Origin: Bos javanicus | Lineage: Eukaryota > Chordata > Mammalia > Artiodactyla > Bovidae | Direction of reading: 5' to 3' | Length of the DNA: 64,000 nucleotides | Assembly: GCF_032452875.1 (NCBI RefSeq) | Contig: NC_083868.1 | Coordinates: 34,762,537 to 34,826,536, forward strand | Shown here: positions 23,660 to 34,166 of the stretch, in pieces | How positions within the stretch are numbered: position 1 is the first letter of the stretch | Layout of the letters: each line of letters opens with the position of its first letter | Notes under the pieces: generated by a model | What the model saw: the letters and a program-made list of their open reading frames with translations, nothing else | Databases searched by the model: none | What the model was told of the DNA's origin: nothing | Program-made: the position numbers and the translations under genes

Positions 23660-23845
23660 CTACTTCCATGTTTCGTCTTCGGTAAGTTTCTCTCTCCCAT
23701 ATGTTTCTTCTTTTATATCTATAGAATGAGGATAATCCATTTAAATACCACTTTAACAGTTTTAGTGTTAAATATACGTAAAGGCCTAAGATCAGTGCTT
23801 GGCATGTAGCACACTTGAAGTAAATGGTAATTATTACACTGAAGC
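23660..23845 (+). mobile_element. MIR-like SINE fragment
   Basis: Sense MIR order: a 'gtaagtttctctctccca...tatctatagaatgaggataat' core, then ttaaatatacgtaaagg, then gtgcttggcatgtagcacac. An unrelated A16 run lies just upstream at 23585-23600. Confidence 0.6.
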
Positions 23846-24212
23846 TGATTTTATTGTTAGCTTTGTTCCATTAACAAACCTTCCTCCTTTCAGAAGAGGC
23901 CAATAAGCCTGTTCAGTACCTGCTCATTCTCTGACACTTCACATATATCTTAAATAGGGGGAAGGGAGAGATACGGGAAAAGGAAGAAATATAGGGGACC
24001 CTATTTGACTCCTTATGTGATTATTTTAATTACATCTCAGACTGCCAGGAAATAATTAATAATTCTCAGCACATAGACAGCAAAATATGAAAATCTGAAA
24101 ATCCAGGTGTGTTTTTAAGAATGGGATGAAAGACAATATTTGTATCTGAATTACACGGTAATAAAAAGTATAGATATTTCTTTGTCAAAATATTCCTTTT
24201 ATTATCAGATAT
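23846..24212. other. Unassigned DNA
   Basis: Nothing recognisable. It includes a purine-rich patch (ggggaagggagagatacggg) at 23957-23976. Confidence 0.4.
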
Positions 24213-24432
24213 ATTGGGGCTTCCCTGGTGGCTCAGATGGTAAAGAGTCTGCCTGAAATGCAGAAGACCTGGGTTTGATCCCAGGATCAGGAAGATCTCC
24301 TGGAGAATGGAATGACTATCCGCTCCAGTATTTTTGCCTGGAGAATGCCATGGAAAGAGGAGCCTGGCGGACTACTGTCCATGGGGTTGCAAAGAGTCAG
24401 ACATGACTGAGCAACAAACACTTTCACTTCAG
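24213..24432 (+). mobile_element. Bov-tA SINE
   Basis: Complete element from ggggcttccctggtggctca to the tail gactgagcaacaaacacttt. No clear duplication was read. Confidence 0.9.
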
Positions 24433-24954
24433 GGAATATAATTCCCTAAGTAAAAGAATGATATAAAAGTAGATGCAAATTTAGGGGAAATTATTAAGTT
24501 GAATATTCATTTTGAAATGCCTGGGTAATACTAGAATTTAAATATCTGGGAAACCCAGTTGAATGGGCAAGTCTAAAGCACAGGATAATAAATTGGATCA
24601 GAGGTACAGATTTAGGATACATGATATGGAATAAATGTCAAAGATAACAGAAGGCAAACCAAACTATGATATTACCCCAGAGGGGTGTGAACCATAAAGA
24701 AGGTCTATAATAAAATACAAATGCATCACTAATAGAACATGAAAGTCATGCATTTATAGAACCAGTCCTGTATCAGGGTGATATTATAGCTTTCAATTCT
24801 TTAGTCAATCAAATATTTAGTAAATGTTTAATCAGAAATAATAAATTCATGGGATTTAATGGCAATTTATACTCTATATTAATAGTTTGTTTCAAAATAG
24901 GAAATTTAACAAAAATGAGGTTGTCATTCATTCAACATTAAATAGCTCAAATCT
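24433..24954. other. Unassigned AT-rich DNA
   Basis: Nothing recognisable between two Bov-tA copies. Confidence 0.4.
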
Positions 24955-24965
24955 CTGACTAGCTT

Positions 24966-25180
24966 GGGACTTCCCTGGTGGCTCAGATGGTAAAGCTTCT
25001 GCCTATAACAAGGGAGATCTGGGTTCAATCCCTGTGTCAGGAAGATCCCCTGGAGAAGGAAATGGCACCCCACTCCAGTACTCTTGCCTGGAAAATCCCA
25101 TGGACGGAGGAGCCTGGTAGGCTACAGTCCATGAGGTCACAAAGAGTTGGACATAAGTGAGCGACTTCACTTTTCACTCA
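24966..25180 (+). mobile_element. Bov-tA SINE with target-site duplication
   Basis: Complete element, flanked by the perfect 11-bp duplication ctgactagctt at 24955-24965 and 25181-25191. Confidence 0.93.
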
Positions 25181-25191
25181 CTGACTAGCTT

Positions 25192-26439
25192 ACTGTATTT
25201 GCTCAGTACAGATTTTATTATTTTGCATTTTTGCATTAAAATTACATTAAAATTAGACATTATTTTGATTTTTTGCATTAAAAATCAGCCCATTTTGAAT
25301 TTTCCACAAGTACCTAACATATGCATTATATGTTATTATGTGTATTATATATAAACAGGCATATATATTAATATATAAATACATATCAAGAAAGCCTATA
25401 TTTTTCAGGGTTTTCACCAAGTTTTATTTATCTAGTTCAATAATTTTTCAGGAACTGATGTTCTGTAGGATTGTGCTTCTTGGGAAGCTTACATCATTTA
25501 ATTTATATTTTAGATTTATAAAGCAAATATTTTCTCGTATCTTTCTCATGTCCAGTCTTCACCTGCTCAGTTGACATTATCGGGACAGATAGAGCCTGAA
25601 AAGCCTTTCTATTAAAGCAACCAAACAAGAGGATAAGACTCAAGGAGCTCAGAGATCTGAAAACCAAATATTTGGTATAAACTATTACTACCTGATCTTA
25701 ATAAGATAAGTCTGAACTGAGTCCTGGAACATTCAGCTGTAGGTAAGACAACATTTCTGATTATTTCTGATATCAGAAACTTATAAGATTTTCTACTGCC
25801 TAGGGTTAAATGAAACTTCATCAGGGTTAGTAACATTTTTTCCTTGATACTATGTAAGATTCTAAGATTTTTAGTGAAGTTTATGGAAATGAAATGCCAG
25901 ACAAATATGCAGGTTTTTACTCTGCTGTCTAAAGAAAAAATGGCACCTTCTAAAACATTTTTAAAAAACACCTTTACTATACTGTGTTAATATTACTCAA
26001 GTGTATTTGTCTTTGAAGTCATAGGACAAAATTATTTGAAAATAGTGATGAAAATAAAAGTAAGATTCATGGATTATTAGTTTATAGTCCACACCCTGAG
26101 CAGAAATACCTTTTGAAAATAGTCAAAGTATAGTTTCATGATTTAAGAGGTCATATTTAATCAGGCCACAAATTCTATCATTGATATATTTTATAAACTT
26201 TGGTGACTTTCTTAATAAATTCCTTGGTCTTCTATGTGTTTTCTCAGTTGGAGCGTCTTTATGTCCTTTATCTACTTGCAACCTATAAGTAAGACATGTC
26301 AGAACCAGACTATATCTTAAATCTCTACATGGCACTGAGAGATCAAAGTTTATGGAGCCTTGATGTTATCAAGTTTACAAAGCAACAAGACCTGCCAGGC
26401 TGTGCCCTGAGTCATGCTCTGTTGGAGTTTCACACTATT
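25192..26439. other. Unassigned AT-rich DNA
   Basis: About 1.2 kb with no repeat I recognise. TA-rich stretches occur near 25330-25380. The 119-codon minus frame at 25612-25971 and the 69-codon plus frame at 26296-26505 have no family features and are treated as chance. Confidence 0.45.
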
Positions 26440-27276
26440 TCCAAAAGGCAAATTGATGATATCACTCTCTGCTTAAAATCTTCCAATTCTCCCTCTAGCT
26501 TTTAGGATCAAATCTAAACTCTTAAACATGACCTACCCTCAAGACATTTCACAATTTGCCTCCTGCTGACCACTTCTGTCATCTTCCTCCTTCTGTATAC
26601 TATCCTACAGAGGAAGTTTTAAGTCATCAAGCAATACCACATTATCTTTCTGAAGTTTGGGCTTTTGCCTTAGATGTTTGCTTTGCCTCTATTATCTAGC
26701 CTCATCCTCACGGAGGTTCTATTTCTACATGACAGTATTTGTCATCTCATATAAAAAGTTCCTGTTTAGAGGTCTGGACCCCATCTGAGAATACAGGGAC
26801 AACATCTTTCCTTCACAGTTATATCAATATTAGCACAGTGGCAGACATTTAGAAAGTTCCTGACAGGGCTTCCCTGGTGGCTCTGTGGTAAAGAATCTGC
26901 TTGCCAATGCAGGAGACGTGCGTTCAATCCCTGGTCTGGGAAGATCCCACACACTGTGGAGCAACTAAGTTTGTGAAGCACAAATACTGAGCCTGTGCTC
27001 TAGAGCCTGGTAGCCACAACTACTGAGTCCACGTGTCACAACTGCTGAAGCCTTCAACTACTAACGCCCGTTCTCTGCAACAAGAGAAGCCACCACAGTG
27101 AGAAGCCTGTGCACCAAAACTACAGAGTAGGCCCTGTTCACCACAAGTAGAAAAAAGCCTGCACAGCAACACAGACCTAGCCTAGCCAAAGGGGGGGGAG
27201 GCAGAGAATAAATAAAATTAGAAAGTACTTGACAAATATTTGTTGAGTGAATCAATCAATATATGAATGAATGAAG
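26440..27276 (+). mobile_element. L2 LINE 3' end, split by a CHR SINE
   Basis: Sense L2 3' region at 26440-26848 (aaatcttccaattctcc, then ggatcaaatctaaactctta). It resumes after the SINE with the family's end (aaatatttgttgagtgaatc, tgaatgaatgaa) at about 27236-27276. The continuity across 26866-27217 identifies the SINE as a later insertion. Confidence 0.75.
26866..27217 (+). mobile_element. CHR-type tRNA-derived SINE
   Basis: It has a tRNA-Glu-like head (gggcttccctggtggctctg), then the characteristic body (gtggagcaactaagtttgtg, agagcctggtagccacaact, caacaagagaagccaccaca) and the tail aataaataaaa. It is flanked by a 17-bp duplication with two mismatches at 26849-26865 and 27218-27234 (ttagaaagt...ctgaca / ttagaaagt...ttgaca). 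This family is restricted to cetartiodactyls, which supports the organism call. Confidence 0.88.
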
Positions 27277-27291
27277 TGATTGCCTTCTTGG

Positions 27292-27561
27292 CAATGGCAC
27301 CCCACTCCAGCACTTTTGCCTAGAAAATCCCATGGATGGAGGAGCCCGGTAGGCTGTAGTCCATGGGGTTGCTAGAGTCGGACACGACTGAGTGACTTCA
27401 CTTTTACTTTTCGCTTTCATGCATTGGAGGAGGAAATGGCAACCCACTCCAGTGTTCTTGCCTGGAGAATCCCAGGAACGGGGGAGCCTGGTGGGCTGCC
27501 GTCTATGGGGTCGCACAGAGTCAGACACGACTGAAGCGACTTAGCAGCAGCAGCAGCAGCC
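27292..27561 (+). mobile_element. Bov-A2 SINE, dimeric
   Basis: Two Bov-A units ending in a cagcagcagcagcagc tail at 27546-27561. The first unit lacks its first few bases (tggcaatggcaccccactcc). Confidence 0.9.
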
Positions 27562-28298
27562 TACCCTCTCAGCCTTCCCAGAAATGATTGTATTCCTATC
27601 CATCTACCTCCAAACTCATTCTGGCAGTATTTTTAACTGGATACATTGTTTCATTTCTAGAATAATTGATTATCTGGATCACATTGAATGGTAAAAGTGA
27701 ATAACAAATTCTTCCTCAACCCATCACAGCAAAGCTGCTTTCTATATGTCACTATAAAGAGCTCTTTAGCTTCAAAACTCCACCTTTGACCTTCTGGAAA
27801 TCTGAGGCCTACTGTAGTACATAACGTTCCCTTAGCCCATCAGTTAAAAAGTCACTGTTTATTTCAAAAGGGGGGAACATTTAATGTCTTTCCTTAGAAA
27901 GTTATTGTTTTAGATGAATTCTCTTGGAAATAGACTCAAGATGGAAAGTTGCATGAAGAAACTTTGTTGGGGAGTGTTCTAGAAACTAACACCTGGAATA
28001 AAGCAAGAGAAACAGTATTGGGCCAAGGGTGAAGTTGAAATGTGATAGCCCAGTTGATCTCCACAGGGAATTCTGCAACTGAGATGATTCTTCCTAATTG
28101 TCTCAAGTTGAATACGAGAGTCTACATCTCTGCAGCCTCCAATCAAGTAGCCTTGCTTTTGGACTTCACCTGAGTAAGATAACTTGGGGGAAATGCAGCA
28201 CTCTAAGGGCAATGCTGGAACAGAAACTAATGATAGGCCATCAGCAGTTAACACTCTCAGCATCATGCTGGAAATGTTTCCAGAGACAGCAAACATTG
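27562..28298. other. Unassigned DNA
   Basis: No family recognised. The two overlapping 70-105-codon frames on opposite strands at 27979-28313 have no protein-family features. Confidence 0.4.
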
Positions 28299-28437
28299 CT
28301 GTTCAGTCACTAAGTGATGTCTGATTTTTTGTGACCCTGTGGACTGCAGCACACCAGGCTTCTCTGTCCTTCACTATCAGGTTGCTCAAACTCATGTCCC
28401 TTGAGTCAGTGATGCCATCCAACCATTTCATCTTCTG
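28299..28437 (-). mobile_element. BovB 3' tail fragment
   Basis: The complement of the BovB 3' end, from ttcagtcactaagtgatgtc to atgccatccaaccatttcat. It stops at cttctgtc, exactly where a mariner-like palindrome begins. Confidence 0.85.
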
Positions 28438-28503
28438 TCCAAAAAGTTTGTTCAGGTTTTTCTATAGCTGTTATGGAAAAACCCAAACAAACTTTTTACC
28501 AAC
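28438..28503. mobile_element. Short mariner-type palindromic element
   Basis: Two arms of about 24 bp, 28439-28462 (ccaaaaagtttgttcaggtt...) and the reverse complement of 28477-28500 (gtaaaaagtttgtttgggtt...), around a central stretch of 14 bases. The arms resemble mariner terminal repeats known from ruminants. There is no transposase, so it is at most a non-autonomous remnant of two joined ends. Confidence 0.65.
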
Positions 28504-28756
28504 GTAATATACATGAACCGAGTTTATCTAAAAGGCACAGATAGAGTAGCAGATACTGGGGTGGCTGCCCACTTCCCTGCTTCAAGGCTTAGGCACTCAG
28601 TTTTCAGATGCTGAAATCAACAATAATGCAAGCATAAATATTTATGTTAAACATAATTTAACATATGAAATGTTTTATTCACACATCTCTAGAACCATAT
28701 TACCATTATCTCATGGGTTCTTTGCCAAGGTTTTAAATACTGTATCATGAAGGAAT

Positions 28757-29374
28757 GCTGTATTAATTTTCTTTTGCTACAATAGCAGATTTCCCAAATC
28801 TAAGTGTCTTAGACAGTACAAATGTGTTATCTTACAGTTATGAAGAACAGAAATCTGAAACAGGTCTCATAGGGCTAAAAATCAAAGCCTCATTAGAGCT
28901 GAGTTACTTCTGGATTCTACCCTAGGGAGGAACCTACTTTCTTGCTTTCTGAGGTTCTTGTCTGCTGAAATTCCTTGGCTTCTGGTCTCATTCTTGCATT
29001 TTTTAAATAAGCATTGGCAAGTTGAGTACTGTTCACATGGCCTCACCCTGACTGATTTCATAATCTCCTTTTCAGACTCTCATTTTCTCCTTCCTTCTTT
29101 CAACATTAAGTACCCTTGCACTTATATTGGAACATCCCGTGTAATCCAAAATATCCTCTCTATTAAGGTTAGCTTATTAGTGAATTTAATTCTATTGCCT
29201 ACTTTAAATCTTCTTTACCAGGTAAGGCAAAAAGAAAGTTCACATTATATATATAATACACACATGTTGATATATTTCACCCCACTGGTTCAGATGGTTC
29301 CAGAGATTAGGAAGTGGATATCTATTAGAGTAAGAGTGTGTGTGGCGGGTGGTGAGCACCATCCTGCCTAACAC
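28757..29374 (-). mobile_element. MLT1-like LTR (ERVL-MaLR)
   Basis: It reads as the reverse complement of a MaLR-type LTR. The left end contains the polyadenylation side (attttcttttgctacaatag, gtgttatcttacagttatg) and the right end the U3 start (ggttccagagattaggaagt, catcctgcctaacaca). Terminal TG/CA are plausible. The exact subfamily is not resolved. Confidence 0.65.
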
Positions 29375-29383
29375 AGCTGCTAT

Positions 29384-29514
29384 GTGTGTGCTCAGTCACT
29401 CAGTCATGTCTGATGCTTTGCATCCCCATGGACTGCAGCCCAGCAGGCTCCTCTGCCCTTGGAGATTCACAAGGAAAGAATACTGGAGTGGGTTGCCATG
29501 TCCTCCTCCAGGGA
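29384..29514 (-). mobile_element. Bov-tA SINE, partial
   Basis: Minus-strand tail and middle (tgctcagtcactcagtcatg to ttgccatgtcctcctccagg), with the head missing. It abuts the MLT1-like LTR. Confidence 0.85.
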
Positions 29515-29643
29515 ACAGCAACTTCTAACATGTATTAAAACAACAAAACCCCTCCCTTTGACCCTCTTTAATCCTGTCCTGTAAGGATCCATATATACTC
29601 TCCCGATTCCTACCATTAACTTTTGGCTACCCCCCATACAGTT

Positions 29644-29866
29644 ATTGATGCGAAGAGTTGATTCATTAGAAAAGACCCTGATGCTGGGAAAGACTGAAGG
29701 CAGGAGGAGAGGGGGATGACAGAGGATGAGATGGTTGGCTGGTATCACTGATGCAATGGGCATGAGCTTGAGCAAGCTCCAGGCAATGGTGAGGACAGGG
29801 AAACCTGGCGAGTTTTAGTCTGTGGGATTGCAGAGTCAGACATGACTGAGCAACTGAACAACAACT
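29644..29866 (+). mobile_element. BovB 3' tail fragment
   Basis: Only the last ~220 bp of BovB, from gatgcgaagagttgattcat to catgactgagcaactgaac. Diverged. Confidence 0.88.
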
Positions 29867-31046
29867 AGAGATATTTTGGGTGCATATTATTTTTTGTCCC
29901 TGAGCAGGCTCAGCATTGCTCCAGTTGGGTTACAATGTGACTTAACCCAGGTTACTGGTATGGTGACCACAGTGAAAATGGGGATAGAAGCAAAAAAATG
30001 TCTACCTCAAGTTCATGTAAGGATGGAACCCTAGATTTTTAAGAGAACAATGGGTCATTTCTGAAGGTCCGATTTGTTTAAGGGATCTAGAAATTCAAGA
30101 TTTTTAGAGGCATTCAATCAGATTATTATTTTCATAGGGTTCCATGCTTTTCCAATTAGGGCCTTAATCCTAAGACAAACACACTGGCAGAGCTAAGAAC
30201 TTGAACTTTTCTGTAACTCTTTTATTTTTATAATTAAATTATACCCTCAAACATTGCTGTTTTTGCCTTTCAGAAATGAAAACAACTTTACTCTACTTAG
30301 GAGGTCATCTGGCTTTTACACTTCCCTAAATTGGTGATTAGTTATCTCTAGACTTCATTTTTTCCCTCCCAATGCATTGGTAGTATCCAACAAAAACTAA
30401 CTAGTTTCAGGGTCCTTATAATACTACTTTCTTTGGACTCTTAACATGCCTGAGGTGATAGGTTTGGTTGAATTTGACTTGTCATCTTGGACCCATTTGA
30501 TTTTAATTGGTTTATGTTATGCCTTTGGGTTATGTCATTTTTTCAAAAGTTGTGCCCTGCCCCCTTCCCTCCTGTATTATGCTCTTCTCCTGAGCCCTGC
30601 CAGGCCCACAGTGTTGCCTTTACAATCTTCTTGAGGGACAACCAGGATAGCTGGCCCTTGGGAGAGAAATGCTGTATAATATCCAATCTCTCTATATATC
30701 CAGGCCTTCATCTTCCATGTTTCCTACAACGTGTACAACAACAGCATCTCTCAGTGAACCCAATAGGGTGGGTGACAGGCACACAATGCTTGCTAGAAGT
30801 CCATCTGTTGGTGGCATCCCTTCAAGGGCAATTGGCCTTCCAGATATAATGTTTGCCACTTTGGGAGTCAGCTCTGCATGTCGTTCAGGGCCAAATCCTT
30901 ACTACCCTTCTCCTAAAGTTACAAACATACCCCTGGATCAGATCTCCTCTCCACTTTTATGGAACATCTGGTTTGTTGCTTCTTATCAATTTGTTCTTAA
31001 GCCTCTTATGAATTCCTACAACCAGGACCCTACCCGACTTGAAGGT
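29867..31046. other. Unassigned DNA with overlapping open frames
   Basis: No repeat family recognised. Overlapping plus-strand frames at 30446-30634, 30487-30849 and 30669-31097 are longer than most chance frames nearby. They show no motif I can name. The last frame runs into a BovB tail. It may be part of an old element also represented at 31169-31460 and perhaps connected to the provirus at 32.7 kb, but that is a guess. Confidence 0.35.
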
Positions 31047-31051
31047 AATAT

Positions 31052-31163
31052 CAGATCAGATCAGATCAGTCACTCAGTCATGTTCGACCCTTTGTGACCC
31101 CATGAATCGCAGCACGCGAGGCCTCCCTGTCCATCACCAACTCCCAGAGTTCACTGAGACAAT
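31052..31163 (-). mobile_element. BovB 3' tail fragment with GATCA tail
   Basis: The complement of the BovB 3' end (cactcagtcatgttcgaccc onward). Its terminal repeat has become (agatc)n (31053-31069) instead of the usual agttc. It is flanked only by a possible short aatat repeat (31047-31051 and 31164-31168). Confidence 0.85.
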
Positions 31164-31168
31164 ATAGC

Positions 31169-31469
31169 TCCACCCAGATTATTATTAAAATACTCTTAAT
31201 ACCCCTAACAAGACCAGACAACCCTTATTTCTGTTATTACGTAAAGTGGGTCTATGACAATGAGATGTTTACCATTGGAAACACCCTAAATGGCTCCTAA
31301 GGAGGACTAGGGGAGGAAATCAGTGACTTACATTTCCTCAGAACAATAAGAGGATAAGGCTTATGGCTGTTTCACCAGGTTCCCAGCCTCAAGACACAGA
31401 CTTGGATTGCTATACCTCATGATATCTATTCCCATCAGCTGTGGACAAACAAGCAATGAGTCAAGATTA
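31169..31469. other. Unassigned DNA between two BovB insertions
   Basis: A plus-strand frame here reads NPYFCYYVKWVYDNEMF (31220-31270). It has the feel of a secreted or viral glycoprotein but I cannot assign it. Stops occur on both sides. It may continue the unassigned sequence left of 31046. Confidence 0.3.
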
Positions 31470-32030
31470 CAACCCCTGCAATATGTGAACCGTGAAATTC
31501 CAGATGTTCAAGCTGGTTTTAGAAAAGGCAGAAGAACCAGAGATCAAATTGTCAACATCTGCTGGATCATTGAAAAAGCAAGAGAGTTCCATAAAAACAT
31601 CTATTTCTGCTTTATTGACTATGCCAAAGCCTTTGACTCTGTGGATCATAATAAACTGTGGAAAATTCTGAAAGAGATGGGAATACCAGACCATCTGACC
31701 TGCCTCTTGAGAAACCTTTATTTCGATCAGGAAGCAACAGTTAGAACTGGACATGGAACAACAGACTGGTTCCACATAGGAAAAGGAGTACGTCAAGGCT
31801 GTATATTGTCACCCTGCTTATTTAACTTATATGCAGAGTACATCATGAGAAACACTGGGCTGGAAGAAGCACAAGCTGGAATCAAGACTGTTGGGAGAAA
31901 TATCAATAACCTCAGATATGCAGATGACGCCACCCTTATGGCAGAAAGTGAAGAGGAACTAAAAAGTCTCTTGATGAAGGTGAAAGAGGAAAGTGAAAAA
32001 GTTGGCTTAAAGCTCAACATTCGAAAATGA
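31407..32030 (+). pseudogene. BovB reverse transcriptase core fused to flanking sequence
   Basis: This 207-codon open frame takes its first ~25 residues from the DNA upstream of the insertion. From residue 26 (YVNREIPDVQAGFRKG) onward it is RTE-clade reverse transcriptase. Motif A is FIDYAKAFDSV, the block GKGVRQGCILSPCLFN is intact, and the catalytic YADD lies at 31917-31928. It stops just after KLNIRK where the family frame would go on. The endonuclease is absent because the element is 5'-truncated. This is the best preserved RT core in the window, but it lacks the domains needed for mobility. Confidence 0.85.
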
Positions 32031-32700
32031 AGATCATGGCATCTGGTCCCATCACTTCATGGGAAATAGATGGGGAAACAGTGGAAACAGTGTCAGACTT
32101 TATTTTTGGGGGGCTCCAAAATCACTGCAGATGGTGACTGCACCCATGAAATTAAAAGACCCTTACTCCTTGGAAGGAAAGTTATGACCAATCTAGATAG
32201 CATATTCAAGAGCAGAGACATTACTTTGCCAACAAAGGTCGATCTAGTCAAGGCTATGATTCTTCCAGTGGTCATGTATGGATGTGAGAGTTGGATTTTG
32301 AAGAAAGCTGCACACCGAAGAATTAATGCTTTTGAACTGTGGTGTTGGAGAAGATTTTTGAGAGTCCCTTGGACTTCAAGGAGATCCAACCAGTCCACCT
32401 TAAGGAGATCAGTCTTGAGTGTTCATTAGAAGGACTGATGCTGAAGCTGAAACTCCAATACTTTAGGCACCTCATGGGAAAAGTTGACTCATTGGAAAGA
32501 CCTTGATGCTGGGAGGGATTGGGGGCAGGAGGAGAAGGGGATGGCAGCGGATGAGGTGGCTGGATGGCATCACCAACTCGATGGACATGAGTTTGGGTAA
32601 ACTCCAGGAGTTGGTGATGGACAGGGAGGCCCAGTGTGCTGTGATTCATGGGGTCACAAAGAGTCGGACATGACTGAGTGACTGAACTGAACTGAATTGA
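31470..32700 (+). mobile_element. BovB LINE, 5'-truncated
   Basis: It begins within the RT (tgcaatatgtgaaccgtgaa) and runs to the terminal gaactgaactgaattgaa near 32700. The downstream coding part (32070-32429) is out of frame with the RT core. It sits directly left of the provirus-derived sequence. Confidence 0.93.
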
Positions 32701-32739
32701 ATCCTACCCAGCACCGGTCAGCACTAGAGACCTTGAGGA

Positions 32740-32960
32740 CGCCCAACTCCAATCTGGGGGTCCCAGGAGGTCGACCTGCCTCGACCTGCCTAGGGATCTG
32801 GTCCTCGAAATGTTGTCACGCCTGAACCTGCTCAGGGATCTCCCAGTCCAGGGGTCCCAGGAGGTCAACATGCCTTGACCTGCCCAGGGATTTGATCTCT
32901 AGGAGTTTGTTACACCTCACCCTGCCTGGGGATCTGCACCCTGACCCAGGGACGCCAGAC
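32740..32960 (+). repeat. Degenerate tandem repeat in the proviral leader
   Basis: Two imperfect units of about 100 bp, each with ggggtcccaggaggtc (32757, 32850) followed by a 'tgcct...cctgcc...gggat(c/t)tg' pattern. The sequence is GC-rich compared with its surroundings. It lies where a retroviral leader or early gag would be, but the assignment is by position. Confidence 0.6.
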
Positions 32961-33049
32961 TCTCAGGTTGCAACAGTACTGGGTAGGATAAATTTCAGAA
33001 AGACTTACCCCTAAGGAAGTCCACCCATGGAAATAGAAGGAAGTCTATT

Positions 33050-33740
33050 AGTTGTGGGGCTGTGCCCAGTCTCAGCAATAACTTAGGAGTCCAAGAAGAA
33101 CCCCATTGCCTTTCTGGAAAGTCTAAAAGAGGCCCTCCAAAAGTGTGATTTTAAAGGACAAATTCCTGTCCCAGTGTGCATCAGACATCAGGGTAAAGTT
33201 TCAATAGCAGCAGGATCCTGCTGCCTCTTTAGATGAGGTGGTCCAGACAGCCACCAATATCTTTTATAACAGAGAACAAAAGAGGGAGGCCAAGGCCCAG
33301 GAAAGGGAGAGAAGGAAAGAGATAAGGCATGCACAGATGTTGGCTGCCATCCAGGGAAGCCCCATGGCAAACCCCAAGTCCTTGAAAGACAAGGCACAAG
33401 GCAAATGCCTAATATGTAGACAGGTGGCACATTGGGCCAAAGAGCATCCAAACCGTGGCAAGTCTCTAAAAGGGATTGTCAGAAGATCCTCCAACCAATC
33501 CTGAGGAAATTTGGTACACTGATAGAAGCAGCTTTGTCTTGGATGGAAAAAGAAGAGCATGAAGTAGTCTCCTAGTCTCCAATTTTGAGACCATAGAGGC
33601 TTGCTACAAATGCCATCAGTTGAGACATTGGGTGGCACTCTGCCCTCAGGACCCAAGAGACTCAAGGTCAAGCCCCAAACCTTCCCTCACAATGGTTCAA
33701 CAGGGCTGAAGCAGCCTGTTCCGCCCAGCCCACCTGTCAT
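33050..33740 (+). pseudogene. Endogenous retroviral gag, C-terminal part
   Basis: Capsid C-terminal signature at about 33090-33145 (NPIAFLESLKEAL), then a charged helix (REQKREAKAQERERRKE, in the frame 33238-33504). A first nucleocapsid knuckle follows (CLICRQVAHWAKEH, with the last Cys replaced by His). A second knuckle, CYKCHQLRHWVALC, with all Cys/His ligands present, lies at 33602-33643. A 130-bp piece copied from the RNase H region separates the knuckles and brings stops. Gag would form the virion core, but this copy is broken. Confidence 0.8.
33470..33600 (+). repeat. Copy of the proviral RNase H start inside gag
   Basis: Positions 33470-33600 match 34266-34393 in the same orientation (shared: attgtcagaagatcctc, aatcctgaggaaat, gaccatagaggct). 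The two differ at scattered bases and by an indel near 33565. At 34 kb the segment is in its proper place at the start of RNase H. Here it interrupts the nucleocapsid region. Confidence 0.92.
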
Positions 33741-33751
33741 GGATAGCCATT

Positions 33752-34166
33752 ATGGGGCTGGAGCCAAGTGTGCAACTGGATGTGGCAGGTAGGTCCAAGA
33801 ATTTCTTGGCTGATACAGAGGCTTCCTACTCTGTCCTGACCTCTTACCATTTTGGGTGCTACAGGGGGAAAAAAAAAAAAAAATTACAAAAAGATTCACC
33901 TGAGCACTTTGTTGCTGGGATGGACAAATATTTCCCACCAGTTTCTGGTGGTCCCTGAGTGTCCTACTCCCTTACTGGAAAAGATCTTTCCTTGCCTATT
34001 GCAGTCCTGATAGAAGATGCTTCACAACTCTAGGGGCAAACTACTTTTACCAGCCACCAAGTGAAACAATTCCTGAGTGGAATAGGCCATTTATAGATGT
34101 ATGATCAAAGAATCCTCAGATATCCAGTAGTGCTGATGGAAAAATCCAGGCCTCACTATATCCCCT
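33752..34166 (+). pseudogene. Endogenous retroviral protease remnant
   Basis: The plus frame 33752-33958 carries the aspartic protease active-site region (FLADTEASYSVLTS). The expected Asp-Thr-Gly triad reads Asp-Thr-Glu, so catalysis would be lost. An A15 tract at 33869-33883 shifts the frame soon after. Downstream, 33985-34166 holds broken pieces leading toward pol, with stops. The protease would cut Gag-Pol in a virion. The reverse transcriptase fingers and palm expected after it are not visible. Confidence 0.75.

Noticed and set aside
24213..24300. tRNA-Glu-like heads of Bov-tA SINEs as tRNA genes
   Set aside because: They lack tRNA-length structure and continue into SINE bodies and BovB-like tails. 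They recur many times in the window.
25612..25971. 119-codon minus-strand frame
   Set aside because: No recognisable domain and no splice or promoter context. Single open frames of this size occur by chance at this density.
32701..33000. 5' LTR or primer-binding site of the provirus
   Set aside because: No sequence resembling the U3 start at 36650 and no convincing tRNA-complementary site was found upstream. The 5' end is probably lost.
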